NCBI RefSeq assembly: GCF_963855985.1
Contig: NC_087093.1
Span: forward strand, 11,477,501 to 11,541,500
Length of the DNA stretch: 64,000 bases
Direction of reading: 5' to 3'
Origin: Ostrinia nubilalis
Lineage: Eukaryota > Arthropoda > Insecta > Lepidoptera > Crambidae
The notes beneath the pieces were generated by a model that was not told where the DNA came from, made no database searches, and saw nothing but the letters and a program-made list of their open reading frames with translations. The stretch's first letter is position 1. Every line of letters starts with the position of its first letter. Both the position numbers and the translations under genes were made by a program. Shown in pieces: positions 22,716-33,107 of the stretch.

Positions 22716-23064
22716 ATAAATTAACAAAGTAATTATTTAATTTATAGCTGATAAACCACCTAGCTCAATAGTTTTCAATATAAAAGTTATTTGTGTCAAT
22801 ATCAACGCTCTACTTAACGATAATGTGTAGAACATTTTGCAAGAGACTTTTCCACTCTATAATTACATTATAGTAAAACTTATTCCTTTCAATGACCACA
22901 ATACAATGCTGCATTATTTTCCCAGCATTATTATTTAGTAATGATAGACAAATACGAGTATTATGATGGAAAAGGCGCTCCGTTTGTTCAGTAAACAATA
23001 ATATTATCTCAGTAAAATATCATGAATACTTTATCATATACAGTGACGGTACAGAGTAATTAAT
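22716..23064. other. Non-coding stretch, nothing recognised
   Basis: AT-rich DNA between two RTE fragments. Confidence 0.4.
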
Positions 23065-23075
23065 GCCAACAGTGT

Positions 23076-23381
23076 TCGTTCGTTTCAGCCGAAAGACGTC
23101 CACTGCTGGACAAAGGCCTCCCCCAAGGATTTCCACAAAGACCGGTCCTGCGCCGCTCGCATCCAGGCACCTCCCGCGACCTTCACCAGATCGTCGGTCC
23201 ACCTAGTGGGAGGTCTGCCCACGCTACGTCTTCCGGCTCGTGGTAGCCACTCAAGAACTTTCCTGCTCCAGCGGCCATCAGCCGCCCACTGCTACTTGAT
23301 TTTAGCGATTCTGCGGGCTATGTCAGTCACTCTGGTTCTCCTACGGATCTCCTCATTTCTGATTCGATCACGCAGGGAAAC
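23076..23381 (-). mobile_element. 5'-truncated RTE fragment
   Basis: On the minus strand it covers the last roughly 100 codons and 3' end of the RTE, including the AACGAACGA tail. GCCAACAGTGT on the left (23065-23075) and GCCAACAATGT on the right (23382-23392) form an 11-bp target duplication with one mismatch. Relative to the intact copy about 18 bp are missing near 23280, in the same region where the copy at 13053-16193 lost 32 bp. Confidence 0.9.
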
Positions 23382-23392
23382 GCCAACAATGT

Positions 23393-24510
23393 ACTTAGCA
23401 TCAATGTCCATTAATTTATCTGTATCAATAACATTTGATCAATTCTATAATGGCGGGCGGTCACCGTTTTTATTATGGTAATAGGATCGCCAACTGTCGC
23501 CGTCCGATATAACAGAAGGTATTAATTAAAGTCCACAGGGAAACCATAGGTCGATGTCGCATCGCGTTTTAGTTAATGAAATGAAGAGCTGTTGGGTAAG
23601 CCATACAGGTTGTTATCAGTATCATTTTTTTTTATAAGCTATATAAAACGATTTAAAAATACAACTTTTTCTTTTATACTTAATCGTGGTATTTTTCGCG
23701 AAAAAATTATTGAAACTGTAATTCACGGGTGCCTAAATCTTATTTTTTAAAGGTTAAAGTTTACTTTCGCGGACCATTATGTCTATTAAGCTAGTAAACG
23801 TATTTTTCTATGAACAAAGCTAATTATCCACGTGAGCCAATTTGAAAACTGTGCGCAGCGGATAAAAATAATTAAATATGAAAAAAAATATTTTTTTTTC
23901 TTTACGTAAATAGATTAAGTCACTGAGTTTGAGTCGCTCCTAAAAATTTGGATACTGATAACAAAATCACCCCGTATAATGCTTCTATTGTGCATGTTAG
24001 CGGGACATTGACGATGAAACACGGGCGATGCACTAAGCTGTATACCTTGATTTTTTAGAATCCAGCAGAGATGTAAACAAACACTTTCATACACAATTAC
24101 ACCATAATCACTTACGTGTTCATAATATCATACACATTATTTAACAAGCCCATGAAACCACCTTTATTTTCACGTTTATACAAGTTTGAAATCAATCTTT
24201 GAAACAAATTATTTTAGCAAAATAAAATTTGTGAGACTTGTCAAATTGACTTGACGTTTAAAATCATGTATTATCTCCATATTGTCTATGACTTGTCTCT
24301 GACACATCAGTGCTGTAACCTGTGAGTCATAGACTATAATCTGTAAATTTAATCGATATTATTTTAAGTATTCACTTATTCCGGTTACTGATTAATTTTA
24401 AATAAAAAATATACGATACTTTGTTTAGTTTTCCAGCGATAACTTCGACAATATTGGAGATAACGTAAAATTAATTTTCTACTTTTAGTGTATACTTTTT
24501 CGGAGTCAGT
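23393..24510. other. Non-coding stretch, nothing recognised
   Basis: AT-rich, with a small balanced segment at about 23820-23870 that includes CACGTG. No repeat or gene seen. Confidence 0.4.
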
Positions 24511-24589
24511 TCCAAATGCTGCGTGATTGGTGGATTTTGACATATCTGTCAATGGCATGTCAAAAATAACCAATCATGCAGCATTTGGA
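24511..24589. repeat. 79-bp imperfect palindrome
   Basis: TCCAAATGCTGCGTGATTGG pairs with its near-complement at the right end, with the inner 'tttgacatatctgtcaatgg' also partly self-complementary. Probably a tiny MITE or its solo centre. Confidence 0.55.
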
Positions 24590-24729
24590 CCTCGCGTCTA
24601 CGTATTGCCATCTGGCGGATTTTTCAATCGCGAAAACCCTCATTGATAGCATCTTAAATTACCTCCCTAGCGGAATAGAGCAACAAAGAACTGAGCGAGC
24701 GAGATGTCACTAGTAGCAACACTGTCAAA

Positions 24730-24900
24730 CAGAGCCCCGATTACGGTAATTTTTAACGTCAACAATCCAGACACGCTTCTCGATTCTGCGATACGATTGG
24801 TCGTTCAACAGCGTACGTCAGCTGTTTTGACCAATCGTATCGCAGAATCAGAAACGCGTCTGGATTGTAGACGTTATAAAAGTTACCGTAATCGGGCTGT
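24730..24900 (+). mobile_element. Palindromic MITE, upstream copy
   Basis: Starts CAGAGCCCCGATTACGGTAA and ends with the near-complement; the arms of about 70 bp flank an asymmetric loop. The loop gives it an orientation, the same as the copy at 28216-28387. This copy is the more diverged: its right end reads GGGCTGT instead of GGGGCTCTG. No target duplication is clear. Confidence 0.8.
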
Positions 24901-24977
24901 AGGCATTTTTACAACTATTTGAAGTTTAATAACTTTACGGATATCATTGATTGTTTTACTGTCCAGTGTGTTTTTTG

Positions 24978-27900
24978 CTGTTGGAGTTGTGCTGTGTGGG
25001 GACGGCCGTAAAAGAATACTTTTCCCCACCGCCAACAGGAGGCGTGTCGTAAGAGGCGACAAACTCCTGTAGCACCGGACGGGCAGCAGCGTCTGCGTGC
25101 GAAACCAAGCAAAAAAACTGCGATCGCCAACCCGCCTGCCAAGCGTGGCGATTAGGGCAAAACCCTCCAAATGGTGGCAAAAACAAAAAAACGGCCCCTA
25201 GTCCCCGGCGGCCCCACTATCCCGGACCACGGTAGCGGTCACGGTAACGGTGGGGCAAGGGGTGCGAAGAATCCCCGGGGGATGCCAGGCTACCAACACC
25301 GACGACCTCTGGCCCTGGCAACCTATAACGCTCGCACACTGCGTACAGACGTGAAGCTAATGGAACTCGAGGAAGAGCTGAGCAGGTTACGGTGGGATAT
25401 CGTAGGATTATGTGAAGTCCGAAGAGAGGGGGAGGACACCGTAATTCTTAAATCCGGAAACCTGCTCTATTTCCGGGAGGGCGACCAGCAGTCCCAGGGT
25501 GGTGTCGGGTTTATCGTCCACAAGTCCCTTGTCAACAACGTGGTCCAGATCGAGAGTGTTTCGGCGAGGGTAGTGTACCTGATACTCAGAATCACCAAAC
25601 GGTATTCGTTGAAGGTCATACAGGTATACGCACCGACCACGGAACACCCCGACGACGAAGTGGAGACCATGTATGAGGATATTTCCAGAGCCATACATGG
25701 CTCCCGGTCCCATTTTACCGTTGTGATGGGGGACTTCAACGCGAAGCTAGGTAAACGAAGCGATAATGAGCCGAAAGTGGGGCAATTTGGGTACGGAGAG
25801 AGGAACGCACGTGGCCAACTGCTGGCTGGCTTTATGGAGAGGGAGGGCCTCTTTATGATGAACTCCTTCTTCAGAAAGCCAAAACAGCGAAAGTGGACAT
25901 GGCTGCATCCCAATGGCGCTACAAAAAATGAGATAGACTTCATCTTGTCGACGAAGAAGCATATATTCAATGATGTCTCTGTGATCAATTCGGTCAAAAC
26001 AGGAAGCGATCACCGAATGGTAAGAGGCACATTGAATATCAGACCCAAGCTCGAGAGATGTCGACTGATGAAGTCTACGCTCCGCCCAGCGCCCATCCAA
26101 CTCCAAAACCCCGAAAGCTTTCAGCTCGAGTTGCAAAATCGTTTCGAATGCCTAGGAGACTGCGAAAATGTGGACAAATACAATGACAGGTTCGTGGAAA
26201 TTGTCCAAACGACTGGGTCTAAGTTCTTTAAAACCCGTCGTTCAAAAGGAACCAAAAAGATCTCTGACCTCACCAATCAACTCATGGAAGAGAGACGGAA
26301 CTTGGTTCTGCAGTCCTCTGAAGATGCTGCTCAGTATCGGCGCCTTAACAGACAGATCTCCAAGTCTTTGACTCGCGACCTACGCCAATTTAATACAGAC
26401 CGTATTAAAGAGGCGATTGAGCGAAACAGGGGCTCTAAAGTGTTCGCAAGAGATCTGTCTGTTGGCCAAAGTCAACTGACCAAGCTGAAGACAGAGGATG
26501 GCAGAGCCATTTCGTCGGGGCCGGAGATATTGGAAGAGGTCGAGAAGTTCTACGGACAATTATACACGAGTGTACGTGCACCTGTCACAAATCTAGCCGA
26601 AGACCCAAGAGCTAGACTGACCCGACACTATACCGAAGATATCCCGGACGTCAGTCTGTACGAGATTAGAATGGCTCTCAAACAGCTGAAGAACAACAAG
26701 GCACCGGGTGATGATGGAATCACGGCTGAGCTTTTGAAGGCAGGCGGAACGCCGGTACTGAGGGCTCTTCAGAAGCTGTTCAATTCCGTCATCCTCGAAG
26801 GAAAAACGCCTACGACATGGCACAGAGGTGTGGTGGTACTCTTCTTCAAAAAAGGTGACAAAACCTTATTGAAGAATTATAGACCCATCTCACTTCTGAG
26901 CCATGTCTACAAGCTGTTTTCAAGAGTCATTACGAATCGTCTCGCTCGCAGGCTCGACGACTTCCAGCCTCCCGAACAAGCCGGTTTCCGAAAAGGCTTT
27001 AGTACCATAGACCACATACATACGCTAAGGCAGATTATACAGAAGACCGAGGAGTATAATCAACCACTTTGCCTGGCGTTTGTGGATTATGAGAAAGCCT
27101 TCGATTCGGTCGAGACCTGGGCAGTGCTACAGTCTCTCCAAAGGTGCCAAATTGACTATCGATATATCGAAGTGTTGAGGGGTTTGTACAAAAACGCCAC
27201 AATGTCGGTCCGCCTCCAGGATCGGGATTCGAAACCTATCCAGTTGCAGCGAGGGGTAAGACAGGGAGACGTCATATCTCCAAAACTGTTTACCACCGCC
27301 CTGGAAGATGTCTTCAAGCTTCTGGACTGGAACGGATTTGGCATAAATATCAACGGCGAGTACATCACCCACCTTCGATTCGCGGACGATATCGTAGTCA
27401 TGGCTGAGACCTTGGAGGATCTAGGCACAATGCTCGATGGCCTCAGTAGAGCCTCTCAACAAGTGGGCCTCAGAATGAACATGGACAAGACAAAAATCAT
27501 GTCTAATGTCCGTGTTGCACCCACTCCTCTGAAGGTTGGAGACTCTACACTCGAAGTTGTCGACAATTATGTATACCTGGGACAAACAGTCCAGTTAGGT
27601 AGGTCCAACTTCGAGAAAGAGGTCAATCGTCGAATCCAACTCGGATGGGCAGCGTTCGGGAAGCTTCGCCATATACTCATGTCCGAAATACCGCAGTGTC
27701 TCAAGACGAAAGTCTTCGAGCAGTGTGTGTTGCCAGTGTTGACATATGGATCCGAAACGTGGTCGCTTACTATGGGCCTCATAAGAAGGCTCAAGGTCAC
27801 CCAAAGGGCGATGGAGCGGGCTATGCTCGGAGTTTCCCTGCGTGATCGAATCAGAAATGAGGAGATCCGTAGGAGAACCAAAGTAACCGACATAGCTCGC

Positions 27901-28155
27901 AGAATTGCTAAAATCAAGTGGCAGTGGGCGGGGCACATAGCTCGTAGAGACGATGGCCGTTGGGGCAGGAAAGTTCTCGAGTGGCGACCACGGGCTGGAA
28001 AACGTAGCGTGGGCAGGCCTCCTACTAGGTGGACCGACGATCTGGTAAAGGTCGCGGGAAGAGCCTGGATGCGGGCAGCGCAGGACCGTTCATTGTGGAA
28101 AGCCTTGGGGGAGGCCTTTGTCCAGCAGTGGACGTCATTTGGCTGAAACGAACGA
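24978..28155 (+). mobile_element. Complete, apparently intact RTE non-LTR retrotransposon
   Basis: TGTGTTTTTTG is repeated exactly on both sides (24967-24977 and 28156-28166), an 11-bp target-site duplication. The element has a leader of about 190 bp that matches the other full-length copy, one long open reading frame, and a 3' end that closes a few bases after the stop codon in GAAACGAACGA. Very short 3' UTR, short tandem tail (AACG) instead of poly(A), and endonuclease plus reverse transcriptase in one frame are RTE-clade hallmarks. The intact frame and perfect duplication point to recent insertion. The element entered DNA lying between two direct MITE copies. Confidence 0.95.
25171..28146 (+). 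CDS. RTE-clade endonuclease/reverse transcriptase (991 aa)
   Basis: Drives target-primed reverse transcription: nicks genomic DNA and copies the element's RNA into the nick. Residues 1-45 are a Gly/Pro-rich leader. An AP-endonuclease domain spans about 46-285: N53 in YNARTL, E82 in GLCEVR, VYAPT at 152-156, GDFNAKLG at 187-194, EIDF at 254-257 and SDH at 279-281. A basic linker follows. The reverse transcriptase spans about 440-800: KKGD...NYRPISLLS at 560-577, motif A FVDYEKAFD at 637-645, RGVRQGDVISP at 694-704, and the catalytic FADD at 737-740. The C-terminal part (about 820-991) is basic, ends at the element's 3' edge, and carries the RRTKVTDIARRI stretch. The ATG at 25171 was chosen as the first in frame; the other full-length copy has an ATG at the matching place. 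About 1000 residues is usual for the clade. All key residues seen are present. Six-frame shadows on the opposite strand are not genes. Confidence 0.96.
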   Translation: MVAKTKKRPLVPGGPTIPDHGSGHGNGGARGAKNPRGMPGYQHRRPLALATYNARTLRTDVKLMELEEELSRLRWDIVGLCEVRREGEDTVILKSGNLLYFREGDQQSQGGVGFIVHKSLVNNVVQIESVSARVVYLILRITKRYSLKVIQVYAPTTEHPDDEVETMYEDISRAIHGSRSHFTVVMGDFNAKLGKRSDNEPKVGQFGYGERNARGQLLAGFMEREGLFMMNSFFRKPKQRKWTWLHPNGATKNEIDFILSTKKHIFNDVSVINSVKTGSDHRMVRGTLNIRPKLERCRLMKSTLRPAPIQLQNPESFQLELQNRFECLGDCENVDKYNDRFVEIVQTTGSKFFKTRRSKGTKKISDLTNQLMEERRNLVLQSSEDAAQYRRLNRQISKSLTRDLRQFNTDRIKEAIERNRGSKVFARDLSVGQSQLTKLKTEDGRAISSGPEILEEVEKFYGQLYTSVRAPVTNLAEDPRARLTRHYTEDIPDVSLYEIRMALKQLKNNKAPGDDGITAELLKAGGTPVLRALQKLFNSVILEGKTPTTWHRGVVVLFFKKGDKTLLKNYRPISLLSHVYKLFSRVITNRLARRLDDFQPPEQAGFRKGFSTIDHIHTLRQIIQKTEEYNQPLCLAFVDYEKAFDSVETWAVLQSLQRCQIDYRYIEVLRGLYKNATMSVRLQDRDSKPIQLQRGVRQGDVISPKLFTTALEDVFKLLDWNGFGININGEYITHLRFADDIVVMAETLEDLGTMLDGLSRASQQVGLRMNMDKTKIMSNVRVAPTPLKVGDSTLEVVDNYVYLGQTVQLGRSNFEKEVNRRIQLGWAAFGKLRHILMSEIPQCLKTKVFEQCVLPVLTYGSETWSLTMGLIRRLKVTQRAMERAMLGVSLRDRIRNEEIRRRTKVTDIARRIAKIKWQWAGHIARRDDGRWGRKVLEWRPRAGKRSVGRPPTRWTDDLVKVAGRAWMRAAQDRSLWKALGEAFVQQWTSFG

Positions 28156-28215
28156 TGTGTTTTTTGATTACATCTGTGCATACAGTTTGTTTCCTATTCT
28201 CGAAAATTTCATAAT

Positions 28216-28387
28216 CAGAGCCCCGATTACGGTAATATTTAACGTCTCCAATCCGGACACGCTTCTCGATTCTGCGATACGATTGGTCGTTCAACAGCGT
28301 ACGTCAGCTGTTTTGACCAATCGTATCGCAGAATCGAGAAGCGTGTCTGGATTGGAGACGTTAAAAATTACCGTAATCGGGGCTCTG
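28216..28387 (+). mobile_element. Palindromic MITE, downstream copy
   Basis: Perfect ends CAGAGCCCCGATTACGGTAA and complement; nearly the whole 172 bp folds back except a loop around 'cagcgtacgtcagctg'. It is in the same orientation as the copy at 24730-24900 and closer to a consensus, so probably younger. Together they bracket the RTE. Confidence 0.85.
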
Positions 28388-30115
28388 TTCACATTCAATG
28401 TTGCGACTTTGTTGCATATTTTAAGTATTTTGACGATCACCCGGCGATGATACGCAAGTACTACAATAATTTCACTTCGCGATTAACGAGAGGTTTTGTC
28501 GCATCACTAGTTCACAGACTAAAAATATTTTTATGTCAGTTGGCCATGTTTGATGACATTTCTGCTGATTTCTAAAAAATTAGACTGTAGGGTTATATGA
28601 GCCTCGGGGCAGCCATTTTCATCAGCTTTTCCTGATTGCAGTCTACTGCTGTGAAGGTGAAGCTGCGATCTTCCTTTGTTTAATCCAAATGTCAGCTAAC
28701 TTCTTGAAATCGCCCGGACTTTTAGAATGTCTCACGGTTACGTTATAATGCTAAGTTTTCTGCAACGTGATCATGTTCCAGTAACCCCAGATCCAGGGAT
28801 TTCGGAACATCAAAAATTGTTTAAATTAATTGAAAAATGTGTCATTATAACCATAAATCACTTTAAACTGGTTACTATGATATTTCCAACAGTAATTTAG
28901 TTTTTCGCCTGTTGAAAAGCAATTCAAGTCATAAATTCCGATAGGACATAGAAATGATGAAATTCAAAAAAACACGAACAAAAAAAATACATCCAGTAGG
29001 AGTGTGTATCAATCACTCGATCGGTGAAAATAACAAAAAAAACAATTGCGATTGAGGCAGCACAAAATAAATTTCATCGGGGCTCACGTAGCTGTTGACA
29101 TGATACGAGTAGGAATAGAAACCTTAAAGGTTAGGAGTTTCGTTGTTTGTAATAATTAAAGAGAATAAAATGAGAAGAGGTGATATTATTACGTTAATAG
29201 GTAGGAATGCTTTTTTTCTTTATGCTTTACATTTATTTATTTGCTTAATATTTGATAAGGTGACCTTATTAATAACAACCTTTACAGCGTGTAGGTAGGT
29301 ACCTTTTTTGCTGAAGATATTTTAAAGACAACACACATTATTCTCGTATGATTTGTTCTTAGCTAAAATTTTTAGGCTTTCAAAATAAAATACATTTTCG
29401 ATGACAAGCTGCTAAGTACTTTCAACTCTTTTTAAGTCGGCCATTGCTATTTGCGGAACAATGTATAAATCAATTGAATAGGAAAGGTTTCCAAAAGAAA
29501 CGATGCAGTGACGAGACCCACGCTATTTATAGTAACTTCCAAACCTGCGAGTTGGTCTGACTGTCCACTATTCCCTGTTCTATCCTCTAAGGCAGTATAT
29601 TTAGCTGGCGTAATGTTCGATACGTTTCTATTTCTATAATGGATTCTAATCCGCGGTTCTAAGTAACTTTATGAATTTGTGAAATTATTCATCGCATTTA
29701 GATCGAAGGTATTATAATTTAGGATTTGGAAATAAAATACTGTTCATAAAATATCCATACGGCATCGGTTTGAAAGCGCTTCGTGGTAAATTATAAAAGA
29801 CGTGTTTTTGTTTCTACGAAAAAATTACGTTTTGATTTTTTCCCAGACACTATTATACTCTTATTACTTTGCCCAAAGAACTATAATGTTTATTGGCTTA
29901 ATTATAGGTAATTAATATTTTACTGGAGGATATAAACTTCAAAATAACCAATCAAGGTTACGTAACAAATAATTAATTTAGTCAGAATGGCGCCTAAAAC
30001 ATAAAAGACCTTTGAAATTAGCTGATTGATTTTTAAAACTCGAAATAAAGTGCCAGTACATTAACATTGAAGTCAAGCAATCATGTCAGATTGGTCCTGA
30101 CATCATCATCATAGA
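28388..30115. other. Long non-coding stretch, nothing recognised
   Basis: AT-rich unique-looking DNA with no open frame over 60 codons and no shared repeat. Confidence 0.45.
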
Positions 30116-30119
30116 TTAA

Positions 30120-30544
30120 CGCCCATAAATAAATAAATATCCTTGGACATTTTACACTACGCTTCTAGTCCCAAACTAAGCAAAGCTTGTACTATGGGTA
30201 CTAGACAACGGATATAAACATACTTAAATACTTTTTTTTGTAAATACATACTTATTATACATAGTAACACCCAGACCCGTCACAGAAATTAAAATTCAAC
30301 ATTTCAATTTCTGCCCGGTCGGGAATTGAACCCGGGACCTCTCGGAACGGACTACTATCCGTTCCGAACCACTACACCAAACGGCCGACTATCCATACCA
30401 TATTCACAAACATTAGGTACTATGAGGTCTCACAGTACGCGTGGACGCACAGGGTGACACACGAACCAATCACAGAGCTCTATTCAACGATGTGCGTTTG
30501 ATCTGCTGCTTCACTTAAGAAAGCATCGTTTGTGAATACGGGCG
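30120..30544. mobile_element. MITE, 'CGCCCGTATTCACAAA' family, split by a SINE
   Basis: The left end CGCCC (30120-30124) is separated by the SINE from 'atattcacaaac' (about 30400), which continues the MITE to its right end GGGCG at 30540-30544. Compare the complete copy at 22276-22421, with which the right 130 bp align through 'ccaatcacagagctctattc'. Confidence 0.75.
30127..30391 (-). mobile_element. tRNA-derived SINE
   Basis: On the minus strand the head reads GGCCGTTTGGTGTAGTGGTT and then GGTCCCGGGTTCAATTCC. TGGTGTAGTGG fits the RNA polymerase III A box and GGTTCAATTCC the B box, spaced as in a tRNA. A tRNA-unrelated body of about 180 bp follows, ending in a short (TTTA)n-type tail. CCATA at the tail side and again at the head side is a possible target duplication. 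The internal boxes are its own promoter; mobilisation needs LINE machinery in trans. It is inserted in a MITE end. Confidence 0.8.
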
Positions 30545-30777
30545 TTAGGCAATCATTTTTAAACACACGGATTCTGAACTACATTGTGTTTTCCGAGAAA
30601 ATGTTTTATTTATAATTCACATTTATACAAATCGCCTTAGACCCCGCATCCTTAGTGGTAGTCAGCAATTCTTACATTATTTTTAATATCATCAAATAGC
30701 CTATTACTCATGTTCTTATCAGGGCCCCAAAGCTTCAAAGGATGTGACCGTCGTTATTAAAACGTATTACGCAACGT

Positions 30778-31067
30778 TTTTAGGGTTCCGTACCCAGATG
30801 GTAAAAACCTGTCTGTCACCAGCATGTCTCATGAGCCGTGATAGCTAGACAGTCTACATTTTCTCAGATGATATATTTCTGTTGCCGCGAATAACAAAAA
30901 GAAACTAAAAACAGGACAAAATAAATATTTAGGAGGAGGTCCCATGCATCAAACGTAATTTTATTGTCGTTTCTGCTCGAAAACCTTAATTTCAGGAACC
31001 AACTATTTACCTACAAGTTTGTACGGAACCCTCAGTGCGCGAGTCCGACTCGCACTTGGCCGGTTTT
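30778..31067 (+). mobile_element. Abundant lepidopteran interspersed repeat
   Basis: Starts near 'agggttccgtacccag' and closes with 'gtccgactcgcacttggccg'. Both ends, and the internal 'gtgatagctagacagt' and 'atatttctgttgccgc' phrases, are ones I recognise from many lepidopteran genomes. Its class (LINE 3' end or SINE-like) is not resolved from this sequence. Confidence 0.65.
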
Positions 31068-31929
31068 CATATACGATAGGATAATTGAGTACTACGGAAG
31101 AGATGTTTTTGTTGAATCTACCTGAAATGGCGCTACGAAGATTCGTAGAACGTGCTACGGCACTAATGGCGTAGCAGACTACGTTTTTTACGTAGCGAGC
31201 AATTAATAAATTCTCGCTTGGTTTGTTTAATTTACATTATTTTACATAATTAGATTAATGAACTTTTAATAGATAAGTACCTAGTATTATGCTACAAATG
31301 GCACTGTCTTAAATAAATTATAATGTTTTCTAAATATTGTGAAAGTAGGTAATACGAATATGTTGTCTTTTTATAATGCGTATCGTGTTATAATAATAAA
31401 TACGCTCTTAATATAATATTTATATTGAAAGTGAAATCTTAATTAAGTTTTAATAACATAGTGAATTTTGTGGATGTACTTACTACCACACTTCCGGTAC
31501 AACTCTCATTTGTCAACCTCACCCTATTTTCTTGTAAACTTACTGTTAAATGACACTTAATAAAACTGTAAGAAAAACAGTCCACACCGGTTGAGACCAC
31601 TTTCAGTGTTTGCTTTTGTTATTTATTTATAGTCAGACTTTTCAAACAAAATTTTAAACCACAGTTTTCCCCCTCTTTTATAGAAGCACGTGACTCTAGT
31701 TTACTTTATTCGACTTCTCTTTATTTTTTTTCTATTTATAAGTCAAAATAAAAATTGTACTTAGCTTTGGGTATAATGGCTTTTCATGAAAACTTTAAAC
31801 GCTCTTTTTCCCTTGAGGGAAAAAATCGTTAAATTATTTTCTAGTTAATATTTTACAAATTCAGCTATGTATCAAACTGTTTTATTGTGTTGTATAGGAA
31901 CTTTAAATAACATAGTCTTTGTGGTCTTT
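31068..31929. other. Non-coding stretch, nothing recognised
   Basis: AT-rich. A local inverted phrase 'cgtagaacgtgctacg' near 31145 is too small to classify. Confidence 0.4.
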
Positions 31930-31984
31930 GTGGAAATCCTTGGGGGAGGCCTGGCTGGCCAGGCTGAAACGAACGAACGAACGA
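31930..31984 (+). mobile_element. RTE 3' scrap with an expanded AACG tail
   Basis: 'ggaaatccttgggggaggcc' is joined directly to 'ggctgaaacg', skipping most of the usual 3' end, then the tail runs as four AACG-type units. The tail repeat shows the family's 3' tandem signature most clearly. Confidence 0.7.
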
Positions 31985-32020
31985 TAACATGGTCGTAGGT
32001 AAATATTGCATATTGTCTAT

Positions 32021-32160
32021 GTTATAGTTGTAGCAATTCACGAAGGCGAGTAGGCTTTACATGTGTGGTGGCTCGCTGCAGTTCGTTTTTCAAAAGTTTT
32101 GAAAGATATTACACATATAAATAAAGCTCACTCGCCTTCGTGAGTTGCAAGAACTATAAC
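32021..32160. mobile_element. 140-bp foldback MITE
   Basis: 'gttatagttgtagcaattca' and 'cgaaggcgag' on the left pair with 'ctcgccttcgtgagttgcaa' and 'gaactataac' on the right; arms are about 35 bp. No clear target duplication. Confidence 0.6.
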
Positions 32161-32520
32161 CACGGAATAATAATAAGTACTCACACAATTTTGTTAATGC
32201 ATGAAAGCCTAAATCTAAATGAAGTACAAAATTAGAGTAGCATACCGCACTTAAACGCACTTCTTTGTGATTGCAGTATATCAAGTTAACACTGGGGTAC
32301 CTTATGTAGTGCGATATAGCAACAAAAATGTGTATTCCGATGAGCTACTTGCTGGTACTCGAAACAGTAATCACTTAACAGGCCCTGAGAGACATGCCGA
32401 TTATGCTATCTCTATTACACCACAGTGGAGTTCTATGCAGTGTTTCCCATAATGAATAAGCAGGCAAAACACACCTATATTGATAATTTTATAGAATAAA
32501 TACGTTTTTATACCAAGGAC

Positions 32521-32568
32521 CCTGCGTGATCGAATCAGAAATGAGCAGTGGACGTCATTTGGCAAAAC
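32521..32568 (+). mobile_element. Internally deleted RTE scrap
   Basis: 'cctgcgtgatcgaatcagaa' from about 27838-27857 of the intact copy is fused to 'cagtggacgtcatttggc' from its last 20 codons, losing roughly 260 bp between. It then ends AAAACGATCGA. Confidence 0.7.
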
Positions 32569-32776
32569 GATCGAATAATAATAAATAACTTCCTCTGTAG
32601 TTGAGGAAGGGTTTCATCACTTTCTATCAGGTGAGATGTTGCCCAAGAGCTTCGGATGCCCAAGAGATTAGGATAATGCCTGGACTCTACAGTGGGATAA
32701 TTATTATACATGTTGTAAAATAGTATGAGAAAAAATTAAAGTCTCTATACCATCGAGTGAGTGTGACTATCCGTGG

Positions 32777-33107
32777 TGGATTTTTTCCCTTCTGACCCAC
32801 CGCACTACCAAACCACACTACCAGTAGTGTCGTGGGGAATATTTTTTCCCTTCTACACTACCAAGCCAGTAGTGTCGTGGGTAATTTTTAAGGGCCTTAT
32901 ATCTTCATTCCCATCGACACATTTATTACAAAATAATCCAAAATTTTACAAATTTTATATTTAATTATGGTAGTAGTGTCGATGGGAATGAAGATGTATG
33001 TTACCCACGACACTACTGGCTTGGTAGTGCAGAAGGGAAAAAATATTCCCCACGACACTACTGGTAGTGTGGTTTGGTAGTACGGTGGGTCAGAAGGGGA
33101 TTTTTTA
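32777..33107. mobile_element. Foldback MITE with repeated 'CACTAC' arms
   Basis: Two arms of about 150 bp are complementary; each contains several copies of the phrase 'cactac(c/t)(a/g)' and 'ttttttccctt'. The centre is AT-rich. Together it makes a 330-bp near-palindrome. Confidence 0.75.

Noticed and set aside
24730..28387. The two flanking MITEs as LTRs of a retrotransposon.
   Set aside because: The RTE has its own exact 11-bp duplication inside them, the MITEs are palindromes, and there is no primer-binding site or gag/pol/integrase order.
30315..30391. A tRNA gene on the minus strand.
   Set aside because: A and B boxes are present, but the body does not fold into a complete cloverleaf that I can support, and a SINE body and tail follow directly.
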